From Bacillota bacterium (GTDB taxonomy: Bacteria; Bacillota; Clostridia; Oscillospirales; Oscillospiraceae), in assembly GCA_023459875.1 (NCBI GenBank), contig JAEWRY010000044.1:1-64000 (forward strand): DNA of 64,000 nt, read 5' to 3'. The position numbers and the translations under genes were made by a program. Of this stretch, positions 59,711 through 64,000 are shown piece after piece. The notes beneath the pieces are model-generated. The model made no database searches and had not been told where the DNA came from. It saw nothing but the letters and a program-made list of their open reading frames with translations. The stretch's first letter is position 1. Every line of letters starts with the position of its first letter.

Positions 59711-61281
59711 TGGCCAACCTCGATTTCTGCGATGATTCTGCTGATCTCATCTCGCAAAACCTGTTCGCGGGCAACGATTTTTTCAATCTCCGCGTTCAGT
59801 TTATCAATGTCCACCTTTTCGCGGGTGTCCTCAGATTCTACATAGGTGCTGACGGTAAGGTTATACTCCTGCTCCTTGATTTCTTCATAAGAAGCCAGGT
59901 GAGCAAAATTTGCAACTTCTGAACGGCTCGTATAAGCGTCAACGATATTCTTTATATTTTCAGCGGTCAGCTTATTGTTGTTCGTAACCTTGACACACTC
60001 CTTGGATGCGTCGATAAACAGTGTCTTATTGTCTGTTTTGCCGCGCTTCATAACCATAATGCAGGTTGCAATACTTGTCCCAAAGAATAGGTTGCTTGGA
60101 AGCTGAATGATGCAGTCGATAAAATTGTTATCCATAAGGTACTTGCGGATTTTTTGCTCCGCGCCGCCGCGGTACATAATGCCAGGAAAGCAGACAATGG
60201 CGGCTGTGCCGTTCGGCGCAAGCCAGGACAGCGAATGCATAATAAAGGCAAGGTCAGCCTTGGACTTCGGGGCCAGGACGCCGGCGGGAGAATACCGAGG
60301 GTCATTAATGAGTGTTGCATCATCGTCTCCCGCCCAGTGGATCGAATACGGGGGATTGGAAACGATCAACTCAAACGGTTCATCATCCCAATGCTGTGGG
60401 TGTGTTAAGGTGTCTTCGCAGGCAACATCAAACCGGTCAAAGCCCACGTCATGCAGGAACATATTGATACGGCAGAGGTTGTAAGTCGTGATGTTGATTT
60501 CCTGACCGAAATAGCCCTGACGGACACCCTCGCGTCCCAGCACCTTTTCCGCTTTCAACAGCAGGGAACCTGAACCGCAGGCAGGGTCGTAGACTTTGTT
60601 AACTTCGGTTTTTCCGACCGTACCGAGCCGCGTCAGCAATTCGGATACATCGGCAGGGGTAAAGAACTCGCCGCCGCTCTTGCCGGCGTTGGAGGCGTAC
60701 ATCGTCATGAGGTATTCGTAAGCGTCGCCAAAGGCATCAATATGGTGGTCTTTGTAGTCGCCCAGCTTCATTTCAGCAACGCCGTTCAGGAGCTTTACAA
60801 GCTTTTCGTTGCGCTTTGCAACGGTAGCACCCAGCTTATTGCTGTTCACATCAAAATCGTCAAACAGACCTTCAAAGTCGCCTTCCGCGTCGCTGCCCTT
60901 TGCGGAATCCTCAATATGATTAAAAACCTGTTCGAGCGTTTCGTTCAGGTTCTCGTCCTTCACCGCGTTCTTGCGGACATTGCAGAACAGTTCGGATGGC
61001 AGCATAAAAAAGCCCTTTTCCTCAATCAGACCTGCGCGGGCTTCCTCTGCTTTTTTGTCGGAGAGTGCTACATAATCGAACTCCGTATTGCCGGCTGCAT
61101 GCTCACCGTCATTTATGTAGTTGGCAAGATTCTCAGAAATGTAACGATAGAACATCGTACCAAGAACATAGCTCTTGAAATCCCAACCGTCGACGCTGCC
61201 CCTCAAATCATCGGCAATGCTCCATATCGCTCTGTGCAGCTCGTCCCGTTCCTGTCCATTATTATTATCAGCCACAGTCAT
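59707..61281 (-). CDS. hsdM: Type I RM methyltransferase subunit HsdM
   Basis: 524 residues. N-terminal HsdM_N domain (HRAIWSIADDLRGSVDGWDF), motif I DPACGSGSLLLKAEKVLG, motif IV NPPYSIHWAGDD (N6-adenine), FFTPADVSELLTRLG before the SAM site and a C-terminal coiled coil (DIDKLNAEIEKIVAREQVLR) for HsdS contact. All catalytic motifs are present. Starts after GAAAGGTG. First gene of hsdM-hsdS-small gene-hsdR. Confidence 0.96.
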   Translation of the reverse strand: MTVADNNNGQERDELHRAIWSIADDLRGSVDGWDFKSYVLGTMFYRYISENLANYINDGEHAAGNTEFDYVALSDKKAEEARAGLIEEKGFFMLPSELFCNVRKNAVKDENLNETLEQVFNHIEDSAKGSDAEGDFEGLFDDFDVNSNKLGATVAKRNEKLVKLLNGVAEMKLGDYKDHHIDAFGDAYEYLMTMYASNAGKSGGEFFTPADVSELLTRLGTVGKTEVNKVYDPACGSGSLLLKAEKVLGREGVRQGYFGQEINITTYNLCRINMFLHDVGFDRFDVACEDTLTHPQHWDDEPFELIVSNPPYSIHWAGDDDATLINDPRYSPAGVLAPKSKADLAFIMHSLSWLAPNGTAAIVCFPGIMYRGGAEQKIRKYLMDNNFIDCIIQLPSNLFFGTSIATCIMVMKRGKTDNKTLFIDASKECVKVTNNNKLTAENIKNIVDAYTSRSEVANFAHLASYEEIKEQEYNLTVSTYVESEDTREKVDIDKLNAEIEKIVAREQVLRDEISRIIAEIEVGQ

Positions 61282-61660
61282 TTCTCACCTTTCAAGGTAT
61301 TATTGAATATTTTAACACGATTCGATTCAATCGACCAGCATTTTACAACTTTATTATTGTTTCATCCGGTTTCAAAACAGGTTTCATCCTCCCTCTTCCT
61401 GTACGCGCGCGCGTGAAAGTAAACAAAAGTGAATAAAAGTCTATAAATAAAATATAAAGGACGCCCCCGGTGCCCTTTTTCAATGGATTGTTCTCTTAAA
61501 AAAATCCTCCCTCCCGGAAAAAAACAGGCGTTTCCTGCCACCATTTTGCGTCCATTTTGTATCAATTTTTTGCGCCAATTTTTGTACTGTTTTTACTACG
61601 TATTTGTATCAGATTTTCGGAGTTTCAGTGCCACGCTAGGATATCGAAAATGGCATTCCC
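61282..61660. other. Non-coding gap between dnaC-like gene and hsdM
   Basis: 379 bases, AT-rich, no credible gene. It should hold the hsdM promoter. It contains AAAAGT-type short repeats near 61,424-61,440, a CGCGCGCG tract at 61,404, a hairpin-like CCTCCCTCCCGG area and the pair of iteron-like repeats listed separately. Confidence 0.5.
61541..61586 (-). repeat. Two iteron-like direct repeats
   Basis: On the minus strand TACAAAAATTGGCGCAAAAA (from 61586) and TACAAAATGGACGCAAAATG (from 61561) are imperfect tandem units of about 22-25 bases, each itself made of two AAAA-T-G-G/TTG halves. They lie 46 bases beyond the dnaC-like stop codon, where replication origins of phage or element modules can be found. 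Confidence 0.35.
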
Positions 61661-62497
61661 TTATCCTTCAAGAAGTCTCCTCGCTATTTGCATTTTTTCA
61701 GCCGCAGTTTCTTTTCGAAAACTTACACCCGTAAAGTGGAGCGGCGAGCACATTTCCAGAACGCGGTCATAAATTCGTTGATAATCCATGTTCGGAGGGT
61801 TTTTCATCTCCTCCAACGTCAAATTCGTCGTGATAATGAGCGGGAGGCCGCTTTTATATCGCGTGTCAATCACGGAATAAACTTGTTCAAGCGCGAAAGA
61901 GCTACTCCGTTCTGCTCCCAGATCATCAATGACGAGAAGCTTAAACTGGGAAAGGCTGTCCAGAAATTCAAGCCGATTTCCCATAAAATTGCCAGTCATG
62001 GCCGCCAGCAATCGCGGAAAACTTGTTACCATCACTGGCACTCCCTGATCTATCAGCGCGTTTGCAATACAACAAGCTGCAAAGGTTTTCCCGTTCCCGG
62101 TGTTTCCCCAGAAAATAAGCCCGCTATTTTCTCGAAGTGCTTGATCCCATTTTCCTACATATCTCTGACATTTTTCAAGTATAGGCGTGTTATTCGCATT
62201 CGCAAAGGTATAATCTTGTGCCGATTTGTCTTGAATGCCGTTGACTCGCAGTCGGTTTATTCTCTCCATCTCTTCCCTCTCCTTTATCTTCAGCCGCTCC
62301 ATATTGTCGCGCTCAATAGCACATTTGCATTGGCAACCAACAATTTTTTTAACACCCAGAAGTTCAATATGGTCTTGTTTAGGTGTTTTACATGAACCGC
62401 AATACAGAAGACCATCTTGGGGATTTACATAATCCCCTTTCCGTGGTTTGTTTGTCAAATCAGCCGCTCTAATAATTGGCGAAAGATCAATATTCAT
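61661..62497 (-). CDS. DnaC/IstB-like helicase loader
   Basis: 278 residues. N-terminal zinc-binding part (LLYCGSCKTPKQ ... VGCQCKC), then AAA+ ATPase: Walker A GLIFWGNTGNGKTFAACCIA, Walker B KLLVIDDLGAERSSSF, sensor 1 LPLIITTNLTLEEM, and the arginine finger region RIYDRVLEMC. This is the phage and prophage type that loads the replicative helicase. It overlaps the preceding gene by 4 bases. Confidence 0.92.
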   Translation of the reverse strand: MNIDLSPIIRAADLTNKPRKGDYVNPQDGLLYCGSCKTPKQDHIELLGVKKIVGCQCKCAIERDNMERLKIKEREEMERINRLRVNGIQDKSAQDYTFANANNTPILEKCQRYVGKWDQALRENSGLIFWGNTGNGKTFAACCIANALIDQGVPVMVTSFPRLLAAMTGNFMGNRLEFLDSLSQFKLLVIDDLGAERSSSFALEQVYSVIDTRYKSGLPLIITTNLTLEEMKNPPNMDYQRIYDRVLEMCSPLHFTGVSFRKETAAEKMQIARRLLEG

Positions 62498-63162
62498 AAA
62501 CTATCTCCCTCTTTACATGTGTCATTATACGAGAAGCCTGCAGCATGCTTCTTCTCTCTGTTCTCCCAATTCCTTATCGCTGCCCGCCAATCCTTCATTG
62601 CGATCCCGCTTGAAAGCTTCCATCCGCTGGTTTCGTAAAAGTCAATAAAAGTTTGTGCTTTAATATTGTTTTTGCGCTCCGCACAATACTCCTCCACTTT
62701 ATTTACGGTGGGTGGAGAAAAGCGAGCGCTTTTCTTGGGTGGCTTGTCCACCCCCTTAGAACCCCCCGTAACTATATCAGGAACAGGAACATTATCACAA
62801 ACAGGGACGTTATCGGGGAGGGGAACGTTATCAGCTTGATTTGATTGATTTTGCTTGTTTTGCTTGTCAAACAAAGCATTTGCTTGATTTGATTGGCGTT
62901 GATTCTCGACTCTAGCAAGACCACCAATGCGTCCGGCCTCAGCCCTCTTTTGGCAAACACTCTCCCATTTGGCTGCATCACGGTCAATTGATTTTTTGAT
63001 AAATGAAAATGCCATTTTTACCGCGCCGTCAAAGTTTGGCAACTCACCTGATTCTGCATAATTCAGAATCGCAAGAAAGAGACGCCCACGTTCCGCATCA
63101 GAGAGCAGCTCGAGAGGCTCTCTGATATCGAAATATAGCAAAAAAGAATTTTTTGCCGACAC
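62494..63162 (-). CDS. DUF6291-like phage replisome protein
   Basis: 222 residues. The N-terminal 75 residues (FLLYFDIREPLELLSDAERG, RLFLAILNYAESGELPNFDG, AVKMAFSFIKKSIDRDAAKW) match the DUF6291 pattern common in Firmicutes phages and elements directly before dnaC. The middle is low-complexity (repeats of Q-x-N-Q and of DNVPLPDNVPVCDNVPVPD). The C-terminal 75 residues form the helical domain seen in replication organizers (VEEYCAERKNNIKAQTFIDF, SGIAMKDWRAAIRNWENREK). It probably binds the origin and recruits the loader. Confidence 0.8.
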   Translation of the reverse strand: MSAKNSFLLYFDIREPLELLSDAERGRLFLAILNYAESGELPNFDGAVKMAFSFIKKSIDRDAAKWESVCQKRAEAGRIGGLARVENQRQSNQANALFDKQNKQNQSNQADNVPLPDNVPVCDNVPVPDIVTGGSKGVDKPPKKSARFSPPTVNKVEEYCAERKNNIKAQTFIDFYETSGWKLSSGIAMKDWRAAIRNWENREKKHAAGFSYNDTCKEGDSL

Positions 63163-63185
63163 TTATAGTCACCCCCTGCGTTTAA

Positions 63186-63431
63186 TCAACGAGGAATCCT
63201 TCGAGCGGATGCGTCAGCAGGCCTATCAAACGAATAAGCATGAGTGGACGATCTAGCTTGATCACATATCCATCGTTCAAATTCCGAGCGGACTACACGC
63301 ATTTTACGTCCAAGACGGAGGCAAAACGTGCAATCGGGCCGGTGCAGCAACATGTAAAGATATCGTTCAGAACACCCAAGCTCAGCGGCTGCCTCCGAGA
63401 CGGAGAGAGTCAGTTTCTCTGCTTTTTTCAT
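63186..63431 (-). CDS. Excisionase-type HTH protein
   Basis: 81 residues from ATG 63431 (MKKAEKLTLSVSEAAAELGC) with GAGG upstream. Winged-helix excisionase pattern: SVSEAAAELGCSERYLYMLL, FCLRLGRKMRVVRSEFERWI. It overlaps the upstream small gene by 50 bases in another frame. Such proteins regulate excision or early transcription in phages and ICEs. Confidence 0.75.
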   Translation of the reverse strand: MKKAEKLTLSVSEAAAELGCSERYLYMLLHRPDCTFCLRLGRKMRVVRSEFERWICDQARSSTHAYSFDRPADASARRIPR

Positions 63432-63621
63432 TGTCCTGAACCTCCTCATTCGCAATTTCCTCGATAATCATGATAACCTTTTCTCGCTCATGTCCTGTTA
63501 ATTCTTCCCGCCAACTTCGATATAATGTCTGATCGCTTATACCTAGGCGTTGTGCTACCAGCCACAGAGGTATTCCGTATCCTCTGCACAATAACCGCAA
63601 ATCATTGTTTGGCCTCGTCAT
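63382..63621 (-). CDS. Small HTH protein, first gene of the leftward operon
   Basis: 79 residues from ATG 63621 (MTRPNNDLRLLCRGYGIPLW) after AAAGGAGG. A helix-turn-helix is visible at residues 17-45 (IPLWLVAQRLGISDQTLYRS), followed by EREKVIMIIEEIANEE. Comparable small DNA-binding proteins stand at the head of early operons next to divergent repressors. Confidence 0.65.
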   Translation of the reverse strand: MTRPNNDLRLLCRGYGIPLWLVAQRLGISDQTLYRSWREELTGHEREKVIMIIEEIANEEVQDNEKSRETDSLRLGGSR

Positions 63622-63795
63622 ACTAAAGCCTCCTTTAGAATATGCTTGCATTTTCACATATTATAGTGTATCTTTATAGTAGTAATACCACTATAGTATA
63701 CATCTGTAAAAACCTAAACACTAAAAATCACACAATAAATATTATCGTGTGTAAAATTATTTATAATGACACCATAATGTTGTGGAGGTTGGCTT
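63622..63795. promoter_or_regulatory. Divergent control region with operator-like repeats
   Basis: Three copies of TATAGT (63662, 63675, 63692) lie near the leftward start, and an inverted repeat CACACAATAAAT / ATTATCGTGTG (63729-63751) lies in the middle. A -10-like TATAAT for the rightward repressor gene is at 63762-63767. The arrangement resembles a repressor/early-operon switch of a phage or ICE. Confidence 0.55.
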
Positions 63796-64000
63796 ATGGC
63801 GCTATCCGATAAAAAATTCTCTGATAGAAAATATGAAAAAATGAAGGAAGAAAACGAGGTTTTTGCTGGTAGACTAAATGATTTATGCGTTAACAGCGGT
63901 CAAAAGCAGAGTGTTATTGCAGAAGCTGTTGATGTCCATATAAATTCACTGACCGCATATATTGCAGGTTCAAAAAGTCCGAGTTATCTCGTGATAAAGA
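63796..64000 (+). CDS. XRE-family repressor, N-terminal part (runs off the window)
   Basis: Start ATG 63796, 8 bases after GTGGAGG. The 68 visible residues (MALSDKKFSDRKYEKMKEEN, then GRLNDLCVNSGQKQSVIAEA, VDVHINSLTAYIAGSKSPSY) contain an XRE/Cro helix-turn-helix: SGQKQSVIAEAVDVHINSL with AGSKSPS, the usual end of helix 4. Divergent from the leftward replication operon; probably its repressor. Confidence 0.8.
   Translation, partial: MALSDKKFSDRKYEKMKEENEVFAGRLNDLCVNSGQKQSVIAEAVDVHINSLTAYIAGSKSPSYLVIK

Noticed and set aside
61400..61412. CGCGCGCG tract as Z-DNA or special site
   Set aside because: Too short and isolated in a non-coding gap to support a functional claim.

Overview
The window reads as chromosomal DNA of a Gram-positive anaerobe of class Clostridia, most likely a gut Oscillospiraceae-type organism. 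Evidence: HrcA/CIRCE-controlled heat-shock operon, Gram-positive LexA boxes, Shine-Dalgarno sites of the GGAGG type, a YlbJ-like protein, several SLH-domain surface proteins, and Tn4451-like serine-recombinase elements. Genus cannot be fixed from sequence alone. The core part (about 4.2-39.9 kb) is GC-rich; both flanks are visibly more AT-rich and mosaic.

Layout. 1-4.2 kb: a decayed mobilizable element. It holds a MobC-like gene, a relaxase and an excisionase that each carry one in-frame stop, a fragment of a type I restriction HsdR C-terminus, and an intact large serine recombinase. 4.2-6.7 kb: a polar amino acid ABC importer. 6.7-18.1 kb: envelope genes (YlbJ-like protein, a large SLH protein, a MacAB-like exporter with a second SLH protein, a lipid kinase). 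18.3-25 kb: an HD-GYP phosphodiesterase and hrcA-grpE-dnaK-dnaJ behind a CIRCE promoter. 25-36.3 kb: an SdpR/SdpI-like pair, a wall-anchored S41 protease, a TrpXYZ-like ABC importer, BipA, small regulators, a YcdB-like surface protein and a LexA-controlled small membrane protein. 36.3-39.9 kb: rpsO, pnp and an SRAP (YedK/HMCES) gene.

At 39,937 a 25-bp piece of a tRNA 3' end marks the edge of a genomic island that runs to the end of the window. It contains, on the minus strand, a RAYT transposase with its REP hairpin; an RHS locus with three different C-terminal tails, each followed by a candidate immunity gene; two Tn4451-like elements, each ending within a few tens of bases of a conserved RHS-core motif (GEYYD); a type I restriction-modification locus (hsdM, hsdS with four TAEL repeats, a small gene, a 3'-truncated hsdR); and a phage-like replication and regulation module (DnaC-like loader, DUF6291-like protein, small HTH proteins, divergent XRE repressor).

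The most interesting system is the RHS array at 41.6-55.1 kb. The units [tail - immunity - recombinase element] repeat between copies of the same RHS-core segment. Excision at those copies would join the main RHS core to a different tail, so the recombinase elements may act as vehicles for swapping polymorphic-toxin tips. This is inference from layout and needs an experimental test.
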